Below are positions 1 through 13,235 of a stretch of DNA of 64,000 nucleotides, piece after piece. The DNA is from Phocoena phocoena (taxonomy: Eukaryota; Chordata; Mammalia; Artiodactyla; Phocoenidae), in the NCBI RefSeq assembly GCF_963924675.1, contig NC_089236.1, forward strand, positions 47,214,500-47,278,499, written 5' to 3'. The translations under genes and the position numbers were made by a program. Numbering within the stretch: position 1 is the first letter of the stretch; each line of letters starts with the position of its first letter. The notes beneath the pieces were generated by a model. It was not told where the DNA came from. It saw only the letters and a program-made list of their open reading frames with translations, and did no database searches.

Positions 1-1344
1 TTCAAATTCCACTAGGACAGTGATTAAGAACATCTAAGAGAATGGGATTATTATCATCTTGATAATGGGTTCTAATATGCTAGGCCCACTTTTATCATCT
101 AAATTTAAAATGATTTTTGATTGAAAATAAAGAGATAGAGCAGAAGAGGAAAAAGTTGGTGCAGGCTTAGATTCCAAACTCCAGAGCACAAATCCAATTT
201 TATGCCTCTAAACAGCTTGAATAGTTCCAACTTACCAGTATCTATGGAGGTTATGTTCTAATCACGGTCTCAGGGATGTAGGCAAGGCTGGATCTGGAGC
301 CTATAGACTTACAGGGCCCTTACAAACTAGATCACCTCCTCTGGTTGTAGGAACCTAAAAATCATTACAACATGGGCTTCATTAATTTGGAGAATACAGC
401 CTTCAATGCCAGGCTAGTTAAAAACAAAATAAATGTGCGGCTTAATTGGTAAGGCATCCTTGGGTTGTGTACTAAGTTCCAAACTTGAGAAAACATTCAT
501 TCAACCAGGAAATGATTCCATAATAGCAGAAGCGCCAGCAGGCGCAAAGAATGAAGCTGAGAGCAAAGGAGTGATGACTACATCAAAGGATTGTCAACGT
601 ACTTCAGAAGAATAAGGTCATTGATAGAACGTTCCTTATTCAGTTTATAAAAACATTGGATTCACCTTCAATGGGACAGTGCCCTTTTAACATTTACAAT
701 TTAATTTATGTCACTGATAATAAAACTTCAGACTTGCATGCCAGTTGAAGTAGAGGGAAAAGAATAGAGAAAAAAGTCATAAATATATAGCTGATTAAGG
801 TTTCCAACTTCCCTGATTTTAAGGCACCAATTAAATAGCAAATCCTTTTTCATGGCAATTGTCTCTGCTTCTTTTTTTGGAAAATTAGCAACTGAATTTT
901 AGAGCGATTGCACCGTGGAGTGGACAGCAACAAAGAACGGTGCCATTAATCTCATAAAATCATTTAATAGTCACCTGAGTTTATTTGGTAAATTTATAAT
1001 TCTTCTGATAGCTTTTGTTTAACTGGGTTGAGAAAAAAGGAATTCTGCAATATAGGTATGTAAATTCAGGTGCTGTGCCCATAAGTGCAACACAAGTTGG
1101 TTATCTTTAATGCCATAAAGCAGAAGCCATCCTTCCTCCCCTCTGCAAACAAAATTTACTCATAAAGAAGACAGAAATACACTACAAATAAAATCACATA
1201 GGGAAAATTTTTCTGGCATTGTTTTCTGTGCTAAACTCTTCTGATGAAGACTTAAAGCCTCTGAATCAGGAAACCACAATCTTTCAAAAGTGGAAAGCTG
1301 CATCACAAGTTAACAGAAGGCACGCTAGACCAAAAGATAAAATC

Positions 1345-1490
1345 CAGGTTCTGCTTCTCTCTCTGCAGCTTACTGTCCTTGACCTTAAGCAAGTTCTTTC
1401 GCTCCCTGTGAAACCCACATTTCCTCCTGGGTATATGAAGCTAATTGTACCTGTGCCATCTACCTCCAAATGGAATGCAGATTAATCAAA
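1345..1490 (+). mobile_element. MIR fragment (old tRNA-derived SINE)
   Basis: The stretch follows the MIR core and 3' half: TTACTG...TTGACCTTAAGCAAGTTC, then CTCCCTGTGAAACCC and a match to the region where MIR reads AATAATAGTACCTACC. It is heavily diverged. Confidence 0.6.
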
Positions 1491-4400
1491 ATAATGTTTT
1501 AAAACATCTTTTTTAAACTTTTGTACTTTTTGTACTACAAACCAAGGTGTATAGCATCAAATCATATATTCAACCATAAAACCTCAGCATCAGCCTAATG
1601 TGCATCTACAAAAGCAAATTATTTGAATAAGACACAGGGTGGAAAATGCTCATCACTGTTCACAGAAGTAGGTTATGAGGTTTTAGAGCAGGCTCATGCA
1701 AGATTGGGGAAAAGACTGGGTTATTCTTCATTGTGTGGTCCTCATGTGGTTCTGTCCTGCCCTCTCAGTCAGACAGTCCTTCGCTTGCGGTGGCTCATCC
1801 TTGAATGGCCCATTCTCCCTCACTTCTGTCCTGCACTCTCCAATATCTAAGACCTGCAGTCTTTCGGCTTGCCTCTGGGTTCCCGAACCCTCCACTCATT
1901 AAAGCTATTACTGACGTTCTTGTATCCACTTGTCCCCTCCTGCCCTCTCATCTTCCATACTCCCCTCCCACATAAACTTACTTAAATCCTATTCCCTGAA
2001 TTCTGTTTTCAATATTAGATAAAATTGTCTAATCTGACATTTAATCCACACTAATGTACTAATGTTAGAAAGTTAGAAGAGTTACCCTTCTCAGGAACTT
2101 AAATATTTTAGCTTAACTTATGACTTTGAAATAAAATTTCCATGTAGTGGGGAATTTTAGTAGATAGGTAGTTGGGGGTGTATATATATCTATATCTATC
2201 TATATACATCTATATGTTTTAATTATGTAAAGTTGCTACAAATCATATAGGATAAATTCAATTCATAACTAGGTTTAATTTTGTGTATGTGTGTGTATGT
2301 GCATTTAAAAGTGTAAGTAAAAGAAAACACCTTTTAGTCTCTAGATGGAAATTAACAAAATTCCATGTGGGAAATTCTTTTTGAAAGATGTAATAGAATA
2401 ACTTTAGACTTCATTTAAAATCACAATTAATTTGGCACTAGGATAAGTTTATCTAATTTGAATGAATTTGATCTTACAGATAGAGTTACTGCAACTGAGG
2501 ATGTACTAGCTGTAAAAATTCTGCCATATAAATTCATATAAAACTCAATTCACTTCATATGTCTATTTCCTCCTGAAAACTAAGCTCTGACTTCTTTAAA
2601 TTCTAAACAAGTAATTGCAGACTGCTCATCCATTATATCCAAGCACTCTCTCCCTGTACAGGATCCACCATGGTAATAGTTCTTTCATCAAAGCCTAATG
2701 GTTTGTTTCAAATAATCAAAGTAGTGTTTATATCACTGTCCTCAGGTGCAACCATTTTGTTTCCCAGAGAGCAGTATGGTACATGCTAATGTCACAAGTG
2801 ATAAATCAAAGTAAGTACATTTGTTTTTCAACCTTAAGCAGTCTATTCAGTGCCACTAACAAAAATACATGTTGGCATTTGCACTTACATTCTATTTGAG
2901 ACCGTCTAGCAATAAAGATTACCAAGAAAAAATACATATGTAAAAGAGATGACTATGTGCAAGTCTTAGTTATATGGGAAATTTCAGTGTTTGATGGGGG
3001 TTGTTGTGAATTAATTTATAAGCTTTAGCTAGGGAGAGTGTAGACATAGAGAAGTATTTCTGCTATGAATGATCGATGATATGTCTTCTACATATAGGAA
3101 ATCAAATAGCTTACTCTCCTAAAATCACCGTATATTTTAAGTGGATATATTCATTTACATTGTTACTATAATAAATACTGAAAATAAAATAAGAGTAAGA
3201 AACTCATCTGCAACATTACAGATTCAGAAGAGGTCTGAGATATTGAGATCAAATATATCTTATTTCTATATGCAAAATTCTTATTGCAGTCATTGGGAGA
3301 CAGAGTAAAAGTTAGAATAAGTTAGAATAAGGATTTGGTTACTATTGTCCTGGTGATGTTTGGCTTGAATTTGCAATGACAGTCAGAGCTTTTGTTCTTT
3401 GGAAGGAGGCTGTGAAAGTCACAAAAGTAGTGTTTTCTATATTTGAAAAGGAAAGAAACCTGTCTAGATATTATTGATCATTTCCAGTTTCCAGTTCATG
3501 GAATGGCACTTTTTAGCAGCACTGGAGACATTATTAGACAAAGAGACACAGTTGAAATCTGCCTCCTCACCTACTTAAGCATATATAAATGAGGAAGAAA
3601 CAAAGAGAAACTGACAACTAGAAAAATAACTGAGATGAATTAAAGACCCACTATGTTTAACCGACCAGTCTAATATCCTTCGAGAGTCTGTATTCCCTTT
3701 CACATTCATCTCTGCTCAAGAAAGTAAATGACAGGAAAACCATGGGGTCTGTGACTTCTACAGGGAAAAGGAAAACAGACAATGAACATAGCCTGCAAAG
3801 TCCATCTCATGCCTAATAAAAAATGAAGAGCTACAGACTCCATCTTATTTACCTTTGTGTTTTGGACCCATAACATAAAATATATCCTTGGCAATAACAC
3901 CTCACTCTGTTTTTCTCTAAGTGATGGCTTCTTCACAATCAAAATTCAGTCAATAGCCTAAGACTGATAGGACTTATCTCTAGATGTCAGCATGGTTCCA
4001 GAGGAAAAAACTGACAAAGCAAAGGCGATAAGTTAGGGAATAAAATCCATTTAACTGGTAGGACGTCTGATTATGGTCCCAGAAATGTATATAAATCAAA
4101 TAGTGCTGAAGACGAAGCTTAAGTACAATGATAAAATGACTGAATAAAGTTAAAGCCTTCTTTTCACCACCACATGAAGTGTTGTTAGGGCAAATAAAGA
4201 GGGATGTTTCATTTTTAAATGTCACCAAAGCTAGAGTTTTACTTCAAATTTTTCGCTACCATTTCCTCAGTAACCCTTAAACTAATTAGAGTGATTTTCT
4301 GATTCCCAAATATTTTAAAGATAAAACTGTTAGCTTCACTCGTGTCAGAATAGGTTATTTAAAATATTTAGTACCCACTTAGTTAAACAGCATATAAAAA

Positions 4401-5547
4401 TAAACATGTAAACTAACAAATACAAGTTAGTATTATAAAAAAAGATTAAGAATACAAGAAACAGTCAAATCTGCTAGTAATTCACTCCAGACTTAATGTT
4501 TGTATCTCTTTTACACAGTTTTATATAAAAGCATGTTTTCTTCTAGTAAATCATTTCTGCATGAAACCAATCCTAACGTAACTTGTTGTATACATGGGTA
4601 TTTTTCCATATTAATATATATACCCACTCGAGAGTTACTTCACTAATTCTGTGAAAGGCCCCCTTCCAATGAAAGGCTTAATAATCTATCACCAAATCAT
4701 GATTAATTTTCTATCACCATGCTCCATACTGGGATTACTCCCAAATGTTCACTTTAATTTAAGTACTTTCTGATTCATGAAGCGGAGGATAACATACAGC
4801 TATAAAAGGTAATCCAATACTAACATGGCCTTAACCCCTATAATCTGCACTTCAAGAGCAGGGAAACTGTATAGTTTTGAAACTGTAATCAAGAATTTTT
4901 TTTTTTTTTTTTTTTTGCAAACACACACTGGAGCTGTCCTTTGCTCCCATCTCTTATTAGATTACAATAAAACGACCATGCTCTCTTTATGGTGGGAACA
5001 GAGTGACCCTGGGGTGATTTATAATCTTGTGAAACCCTGTCCACACTGCTGACCAGACTTTTTTGAGGTCACTATCTGTTTCTTCAACTGATGTCTTCCT
5101 GCTGTGACAACACTGTTGGAGAGCTGTCAGCACACAAGAATTTCTCAGGCGACGTATTGTCTTTGAACGCATTTCTTGTGTTATTTCTATTAAGAAGCAT
5201 TTGCGTGCTTGGTGTTTAGACAGTCAAGAATCTTTCGGAGATTTTCTCATTAGTCTAAATCCCAACAAAAAGAAAGCAACTAAATAGGAATAAATGAAGT
5301 GGATCTCTTATTGACAAAAGGAGAGAATATTTATTTCTTCTAAATGTATACTATCGCTCTTGAATACAAACAACAAGGCAACAATTCATTTTTAAAATGG
5401 GCATGTTGTTCTCCCCAACAGTAAAATAATTTGACTCCAACATGTTAGATATTGTCAAAAGCAAGCATTAGTTGAAATGCCTGAGGTTTACATAAACATA
5501 AAAAAGAAGTGTGCTTTGCTATTTTTCTTTAATGTGGGAAGTAGGAG

Positions 5548-5713
5548 GAAAAGTTAAGCTAAGAAAATGTTTTAATAGTAGGTTCTGATAAAATAAGTTG
5601 CAATCTCCACTCTTACCAAAAAGCGGCTGTAGATAAGTAAAACTTATATTCATTTTTGCCAAATAGCAAATGATATTTAAAAATCAAGTAGATGCTAGTT
5701 AGATTTAGAACAA
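5548..5713. repeat. Diverged duplicate, copy A
   Basis: About 165 bases resemble 6880-7047 in the same orientation at roughly 75% identity by eye. They share AGATAAGTAAAACTTA exactly. I do not recognise the family. Confidence 0.55.
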
Positions 5714-6879
5714 GCTAAAATTTTTTTGTTATGATAGAAGAGGAACTTCTTCAAATGATAGATCTGGATCAATTTAGCTTCTCAAAGTGACACTTTCCAC
5801 TAACTGAAATATTAAAATGTTAGAGAAGGTGTGGTATCCAGCCTGTTAGGTTCAATTGAATCCATTTCTTCTCTCACTTTGTTTATTCTCATTTTAATGT
5901 ATTTGGTTAAGTTAAACAGGAAAGCTAACACTGAATTACTTTGTTTTTATACTTAAATATCTCCTACTGATTCTAGAAAGGAAAGAAATAAATGTTTCTG
6001 CATTTTTTCTTTGTCTTTTTTTTTGAGAGAAGGCAATTAAGAAAAGTGAACTGAATTCCTTTTTTTTTTTGAGAAAATGAAGCCCATATGGCTTCAGAAA
6101 GATATTAACAGAGAAGTTGTCACTCCTTCAAAATGTTCCCTCCTTAGATCTATTTGAGAAAAAACTTTTGAAGACCACAAGGAAAGAAAATATTTTGTAG
6201 GGAAGAGGCAACATTGATGTAAAAGAATCCCAAAGCACTGGATCCATGTGTAGGGATGGGTCAGGAAGATTGGGGAAGATCAGCTGAGGGGTGCCTGCAG
6301 CAGGAATTCACTCAGTTATGGGTTCTGTGGTCTTCTGGATGTGGATCCCACCCACTCAAACACAGAGCTGTGGTATTTTGAGAGGCCATGAAGACCCCTC
6401 ACTTCCACACATTTTACTTTGTCTCCCTGTGTCTAAATGACAAAGACCCAAGGTTTTCCTTCTACGTATGAGAGGAAAATATACATAAACTGAATTTTAT
6501 TTGAAAGTGTCATAAACCTAATCTGCACATACCATCACTTGAAGTATAAGCAGACTAGTAGAAAACAGAGGTGTGGCTAGACTAAAACTATGATTTACAA
6601 ACATATCATGTAACATCATGTGTTTTTTTTTTTTTTACATCAGCCAATTTAGGGAGGGGGTAATGATATTTGAACTTTAAACTTAACTATCTGAACTTGT
6701 ATGAACATCACAATCCAGAGTCCACCCCAGCTTTGGGATTTGACAAGAGACCCTGAGGGCTTTATAAGCTTTTGAGTCGTTGAGATTTATAAGACTATTT
6801 AGTCATCTAAACTTTTGTAACTTAGAGATGTCGTAAAGACCTCTGATAGTGTCGTGCAATTTTGGCGAGGTATGGCTTT

Positions 6880-7047
6880 CGGAAGTTAAAATAAGAAAAT
6901 ATTTTAATAGTGATTGTATTTGACACAATAAATTGTGAGTCCTATTCTTGTCAAAAAGCTGCCACAGATAAGTAAAACTTAGGTGAATTTTCCCAAATTG
7001 CACATGATATTTAGATATCAAGTAGGCCCTAGCTAGAGTTAGAACTA
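6880..7047. repeat. Diverged duplicate, copy B
   Basis: Direct-orientation partner of 5548-5713, about 1.33 kb away. Both begin near AAGTTAA...AAGAAAAT and end near AGTTAGAACTA / AGATTTAGAACA. Confidence 0.55.
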
Positions 7048-7874
7048 ACTGGTCCACATCATTTTATTCATCATTATAAGCTATTCTGAAATGATGAGAA
7101 AATGTTTAACTTTAGGAAAGTATGGACACATTGGTAGTCATAACAGATAAGTTAAGTGTTCCTTTGTTTCCGGAAGTAATCTACCATTTACCTTCTCCAA
7201 GGACCCTTTTAATAAAATAGACAGAAAAAAAAATCAATTAAAATAGTGAAATGCCCTTTAGGATAAAGTTATTTCAGCAGCCACTGCATTTCTCAATAAT
7301 CTCTTTAATCTTGTGCTGAAGTAATCCACATCTGTGCCATGTTTTTAAGTACTATATTTTTCATAATGAGGCTGTTTACAACTGAGCACTGGAAAGAGAA
7401 TGGGTGCTGATACATACAGCAAGTGTTATAAAACTGGGGTTATGAGCGAAGGACACACCAGAAATGGAAAACATGATTAGAGGCAAAATGGATGATGCAA
7501 GGTTCTCATATAACAAGTCAGTGAAGTAAACCAGTCTCAAAGACCCTGAATATCCACCTAATCTCTACTATCTAGAGCTATGGTGCCCAAGAGTACCTCT
7601 AAAAATACTATAATGGGGCATCATTTCTGGAATCACTACCTATATAATAGAAAGTAGTCCCAAGAATGAAGTCAGAACCTGAAGAATTCAGCAAATAATT
7701 CCACACACTTTTTTATGCCTCTGTTTCCTCACAACATCTCTCTCTCTAGCCTGCATTTGACCCACTCTCTCTTTATAAAAGGTGTAGCCATCTTAGCATT
7801 TCAATGACATAGTATTTTTTGATGCACTATTAAAATTGGTTTAGTTTTTCCCATCTCAAAAATTGTGACTCTCA

Positions 7875-8262
7875 GGCTTCCCTGGTGGCACAGTGGTTAA
7901 GAATCCTCCTGCCAATGCAGGGGACACGGGTTCGAGCCCTGCTCCGGGAAGATCCCACATGCCACGGAGCAGCTAAGCCCGTGCACCACAACTACTGAGC
8001 CCGCATGCCACAACTACTGAGCCTGTGCTCTAGAGCCCACGAGCCACAACTACTGAGCCCACGTGCCACATCTGTTGAAGCCCACGCTCTAGAGCCTGTG
8101 CTCCGCAACAAGAGAAGCCCACGCACCACAACAAAGAGTAGTCCCCACTCGCAGCAACTAGAGAAAGCCTGCACGCGGCAATGAAGACCCAAAGCAGCCA
8201 AAAATAATAAATAATAAAGTTATAAAAAAAACACTATACTAATAGTAATAAAAATAATTTTT
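7875..8262 (+). mobile_element. CHR-type tRNA-derived SINE, full-length long form
   Basis: Starts GGCTTCCCTGGTGGCACAGT, carries a tRNA-like B box (GGTTCGAGCCC), then the CHR body with repeated ACAACTACTGAGCC units, ending in an A/T-rich tail with AATAAATAATAAA. Flanking 13-base copies of AAAAATTGTGACT at 7858-7870 and 8263-8275 are a perfect target-site duplication. Confidence 0.92.
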
Positions 8263-8275
8263 AAAAATTGTGACT

Positions 8276-8705
8276 TTCCATTTGCAGCAAGATGGATGGA
8301 GCTAGGGATTATCATACTAAGTGAAGTAAGCCAGACAGAGAAAGACAAACATCAAATGATATCACTTATATGTGGAATCTTTAAAAAAAAAAAAAAAAGA
8401 TGCAAATGAACTTATTTACAAAACAGAAAGAGACTCACAGACATAGAAAACAAACTTGTGGTTACCGGGGGGAAAGGGGGAGGAGGGATAGATTAGGAGG
8501 TTGGGATTAACATATACACGTTACTAGATATAGAATAGATAAACAGTAAGGTCCTACTATATAGCACAGGAAACTATACTCAATATTTTATAATAACTTA
8601 CAATGAAAGGGAATCTAAAAAAGAATATATACATATATAAACTGAATCATTGTGCTGTACACCTGAAACTAACATGACATTGTAAAATAACTGGGACTCT
8701 AAGAT
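8276..8705 (+). mobile_element. L1 3' end, plus orientation
   Basis: Matches the artiodactyl/cetacean L1 3' UTR: TTTGCAGCAAGATGGATGGA, then ATGCAAATGAACTTATTTAC, and the tail GCTGTACACCTGAAACTAAC. It is 5'-truncated. It abuts the right target-site copy of the preceding CHR SINE. Confidence 0.88.
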
Positions 8706-8757
8706 GATATTGGCAATAATACTCATTTGAGATCATAGAAATAATGCATATATTCTT

Positions 8758-9272
8758 TTTTTTTTTTGACATCTTTATTGGAGTATAATTGCTTTACAAT
8801 GGTGTGTTAGTTTCTGCTTTATAACACAGTGAATCAGTTATACATATGTTCCCATATCTCTTCCCTCCTGCGTCTCCCTCCCTCCCACCCTCCCTATCCC
8901 ACCTCTCTAGGTGGTCACAAAGCACCGAGCTGATCTCCCTGTGCTATGCGGCTGCTTCCCACTAGCTATCTACCTTACATTTGGTAGTGTATATATGTCC
9001 ATGCCTCTCTCTCGCTTTGTCACAGCTTACCCTTCCCCCTCCCCATATCCTCAAGTCCATTCTCTAATAGGTCTGTGTCTTTATTCCCGTCTTTCCCCTA
9101 GGTTCTTCATGACATTTTTTTTTTTTCTTAGATTCCATATATATGTGTTAGCATATGGTATTTGTCTTTCTCTTCCTGACTTACTTCACTCTGTATGACA
9201 GACTCTAGGTCCGTCCACCTCACTACAAATAACTCAATTTTGTTTCTTTTTATGGCTGAGTAATATTCCATT
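8758..9272 (-). mobile_element. L1 3' end, minus orientation, with target-site duplication
   Basis: Begins with poly-T, then GACATCTTTATTGGAGTATA and the reverse complement of a second L1 3' UTR type. Perfect 14-base flanks ATGCATATATTCTT lie at 8744-8757 and 9273-9286. It is a young 5'-truncated insertion, convergent with the L1 tail to its left. Confidence 0.93.
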
Positions 9273-10754
9273 ATGCATATATTCTTGATTTGAGAATCAG
9301 AGAAGCAGCATAACTTTTGGAAGCTAAATAGTTACTGATGTATTAGCAATCTGAAAATGCTCCATTGTGTTTTTACCTCTGCTTTTTTGACTCCTTCCTT
9401 ATCCCACCTCTTCTTTCTCTCAGTGGTTGTCCACGCATGGTGGAGGAATTTAATGTTGAGGCTTGGTCCAGAAATTTGCTGGTCAGACAGAGCACAAGGA
9501 GACAGAAAAAGCAAGCCTGAAAAAATTTTCCTGTTTCTCCCCAACTCCCTACCCAAGTCATTAGTCTTCTAACATATTTGCTGGTGAAGACTGTGGCTAA
9601 AACATTGGGAATGTTGGCCCATGTGGTCACAGAAGACCAAAACAGACGAAAGGCAGCTATTTGAAAACAGTAACTACCAGTCTATTCAAAAACAAACCGG
9701 CCTGTACTCTTGGTAAATGAGATACCTAAAGCTTGCCAAGGCAAATGTAGGCCTTGTTTATTGAGATGTGTAGAAATACAAGAAATGGAGCAAAAAGACT
9801 TGAAGAAGTCAACTAAAAAAAGATGTCTTAAGAAGTATAAATTAAAATGAGCTTTTAATCAATTTTGTAACCACTGGCATTCATGAGAAACTCTATAACC
9901 CTTATTAAAATGAAAATAAAAAACAAGGGTAAGAATTCTGCTCTCCTGGCCTGCCTCCAAGGAAGGTAATTTTGTTTTGTCTACTCAAATTATCCCTGAG
10001 GTAACAATTATCTCATACTTTTTTAAGACTGCTCATCCCTAAACTACTGGCTAGAACTTCTCCGTGTTGGTGAAAAAGCTGCTTTGTAGCTCCATGACCC
10101 TACAACCTATTTGCCCGGGATGGTCCTAGATTTTACCTGTTGTCCTAACATAATTGTTAATACTGCCTGTGTTTATTCTAAGAGTGTTCCAGTTTTGCCA
10201 GTAAATGTTATGGTTGGCCTACCTATGCCATGCTGGGCATGATGAAAGTCAATAGCAAAGGAAATATCACAATAAGAAAGTTTACATTAAAGCATAATAG
10301 ACTGGCTTTCTAATATTCTACTAGAAATGTTCTAGTGCCTTTTAAAGTTACCCAGACCTCGAAATCCTCTATTGTCTTTAGGATTTTAAATATTTCTTAA
10401 CACAAGCTAAATGAATAGCAATACTTGAGTCTATTTACCAACTTGAGAAATTAAAATATTTCTATGAAACACCAACTAAGGACAGAACCCTTAAATACAG
10501 ACTTGATCCTAGGTACTCAGCTTGGGGTATTGGTAACAGTCTTACCTTGTTTTGATCAGATATTGCCTAATAATAATGTATGCAGATCTTCCCAATCACA
10601 CATTTTATTCCTTTGACCATAAAGAAAAACAATGTACCATAATGGAAAATTCTTAATACTCAAAAATTTCTCTTTAGAAAGAAAGCTCCACTTGGTAGAC
10701 TTTGAAAAATTCTGCATTTTCAAAAACTAAGGTTAAAATATTAAATTAAAAAAT

Positions 10755-10940
10755 TAATGCTTAATGTTTATTGAGTAGTTAATGTCAGTCACTGTACTAA
10801 GTGCTTAATAGGAATGATTTTATTTAATATAAGTATTATTATCTGACTTTTAGAGATGAGTAAGCTGAATGTTACAGTGTTTAAAAAACTGCCTAAGATC
10901 AAAGAGTCAGCAAGAGGCAGAGACAGATTTTAAAAGCCTA
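10755..10940 (-). mobile_element. MIR fragment, minus orientation
   Basis: Reads GTTTATTGAGTAGTTAATGT...ACTGTACTAAGTGCTTAATA and later AGAGATGAGTAAGCTGAATG, the reversed MIR pattern. Strongly decayed. Confidence 0.65.
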
Positions 10941-11130
10941 AGTTTTAGCTGTATTTTATTTTATGTTCTTGTACCTTAGAATTGCGATAAATTTTTAACC
11001 TTTCCCTACTTATATATAAGGAAAAGCCTCATTGCAGTAACTCTGACCCACACTTCCCTCCTTTCCTAAGCTGGATATCAAAGCCAGAGAAAATGCCAAG
11101 AGAAATATGCTTTGTTAAAATGCCTTTGGG

Positions 11131-11470
11131 CTCTTCACATCTCCTTTAAATATTGACTCAAATATCATTTTCTCAATGAGACCTACTCTGACCACTTTAT
11201 TTAAAATTTCAACTGTCCCATTGCACACACACTTCAAACTTCCCTCACCCAATCTGTTTTTAGCGTATTTATCACCTTAAAACTATGTGATTTGCTTACT
11301 TATTATGCTTATTATTTAGCATCTGTCTGTCCACCCCAACCCTGGCCGCTAGAATATAGGCCCCATGAAGGCAGAGTTTTTGTCTGTTATACTCACTGGT
11401 GTATTCAAAGCACCTAGAAGAATGCCTGTCACCTATTTAGTGTGTAACAAATATGCATTGAATAGATGCA
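11131..11470 (+). mobile_element. L2 3' end
   Basis: Follows the L2 3' region closely: TTTTCTCAATGAGACCTACT, TAGAATATAGGCCCCATGAA, GGCAGAGTTTTTGTCTGTTA, then a terminal stretch resembling the end of L2 with TATGCATTGAATAGATG. Confidence 0.85.
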
Positions 11471-12236
11471 TAAAACAGATGGAAAACTACCATCACTTCA
11501 TGCACGCACACACATACACACATACATTTTTTTGAGTTCTGTTGAGCAGTAAAGGGAGAGTAATAACAATGTGAAATAGGAAAGATTAAGGACAAAATGC
11601 ATATGCAGCATTCTCTAGTAGCAAATGTAAGAGAATATTTACTAAATATACTCCCTCATTAGGAATTTATTTTAAATTAAATCTCTATGCATTGAGTAAC
11701 TTTACACGTATGATAATATTTAGAACCTTTTTTTCTTGAACACTTTTGGGTAGACTTACTATGAAACTGTACCTCACCAACTTCAGTGGTAAAGATATCC
11801 TATATTCATACACATTCAGGGAAGGTATTATTTATTCAGTTGGAAAGTAGTGTTTCTAAAATATGCTTTTTAACATTCTGCTGAAGTTAAGTGGTGAGAA
11901 TATAACAACATCTGAGCTGGAAATATGGGTAATTACGATTCCCAGTTATCACTGCTCTCTCCCAGGTAGGTATAAAGTATAGATGGTCAACATTGGTAAA
12001 CCTTAAAATGAACTAAACACACAAACAGAAAAAGTTAACACCACTTATATTCCCTCACCAATCAAATCAATCGTGACCTTTTTAGAGGAAAAGAATAAAG
12101 GCTGGCAAGTAGACCTGTCAGTATGAAAACTCTAAGTAGTGCCTACCTACAAAAGGCTAGAAAAACTTAAACTTCAAAATCATGATGATATTGCATTTAA
12201 TTATTAGTAAGCAGATACAATAAAAATATAAACTCA

Positions 12237-12388
12237 GGGATTTCCCTCACGATCCAGTGGTTAAGACTTTGCCTTCCAATGCAGGGGGTGCAGGTTCGAT
12301 CCCTGATCGGGGAACTAAGATCCCACATGCCTCATGGCCAAAAAAACCAAACATAAAACAGAAGCAATATTGTAACAAATTCAATAAA

Positions 12389-12390
<2 letters not shown>
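12237..12390 (+). mobile_element. CHR-type SINE, short form
   Basis: Starts GGGATTTCCCTCACGATCCA, with B box GGTTCGATCCC, GGGGAACTAAGATCCCACAT, and the characteristic tail ACAGAAGCAATATTGTAACA...CAATAAAGA. A (TA)n stretch grows directly from its tail. Confidence 0.88.

Positions 12391-12391
<1 letters not shown>

Positions 12392-12438
<47 letters not shown>
12392..12438. repeat. (TA)n microsatellite
   Basis: About 23 TA units directly after the SINE tail; probably expanded from the insertion tail. Likely polymorphic. Confidence 0.95.
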
Positions 12439-12441
<3 letters not shown>

Positions 12442-13217
12442 TCAAAACTAAATGCAAACTGATAGACTCATGCTGAGTGGGATAATTTTTGTTAATCAAA
12501 AGCTGATAGATATTTTGAAGTTTGCAGGTAAAACTTTGTGGCTGAATATATAATTTTTGTACTGCACTAGACAGTCACATTAATAGAGGAATCTTAGCAA
12601 AAAGGAGTTCAGTAAGCTCAGAGCATTATTCCCCAATAAATATGACTGTAATAGCTCTCTAAATTATTTTTGATTATAAATATATTCTCCTATTAAAAAA
12701 GACACTTTGTGCACACAAAAAACTCAACAATTTAGTGCAGAAGACTTTCTCTTATACAGACTCTAAGAATTAGATTGGCTAGCTATGATTAGATAAATAG
12801 TATTATTAATAAAATGAGGATATAGGAAATAAAATTCTGGTATCAATTCCTTGAAAGAAACATGTCACCAAAAACAAAGTTCATTGATGTTTATAAGGCA
12901 TCTGGTATGAGAATATTGAGTTTAAAAGTAATTCTGAAGCAATCTTATTTTATCAATGTTGAGATTGATTTACAGTAGATCATACACTCTTGCTTTTTAA
13001 ATGGTATCATGATATTCTTTTGCTGTTCATAATTGTTAATGTTGATTTTAAAACACAGTCCTTAACACTGGTCCTGCCTTCTAGCATTGGATTAAATCAC
13101 CCAGTGTCAGCCCATAAACTCACTCTTCAAGTTGGATCTGCTGCTGCCCTCCTTGGAGCCAAACTCAGTGGTTTGCAGCGGCTTTCTTACCAAAAGGCCA
13201 GCTGAGAGTTTCAGGTG

Positions 13218-13235
13218 AGCTCTGTTAACAGAGCT
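13218..13235. repeat. 18-base perfect palindrome
   Basis: AGCTCTGTTAACAGAGCT is its own reverse complement. Confidence 0.9.

Larger units (their letters stand above)
1..7870. other. DACH1 intron 1, mostly unique AT-rich DNA
   Basis: No gene seen. Contents: a decayed MIR near 1.35-1.49 kb, a CT-rich patch at 1.74-1.99 kb, AT-rich simple sequence near 2.18 kb, a 21-base T run at 4896-4916, and a pair of diverged copies listed separately. The rest is unique sequence with no recognisable repeat. Confidence 0.6.
9290..12236. other. DACH1 intron 1 segment
   Basis: No gene. Apart from a MIR and an L2 piece (separate entries) I see unique AT-rich sequence. An open frame of about 85 codons on the minus strand near 9.4-9.6 kb shows no recognisable protein and is probably chance. 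Confidence 0.55.
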
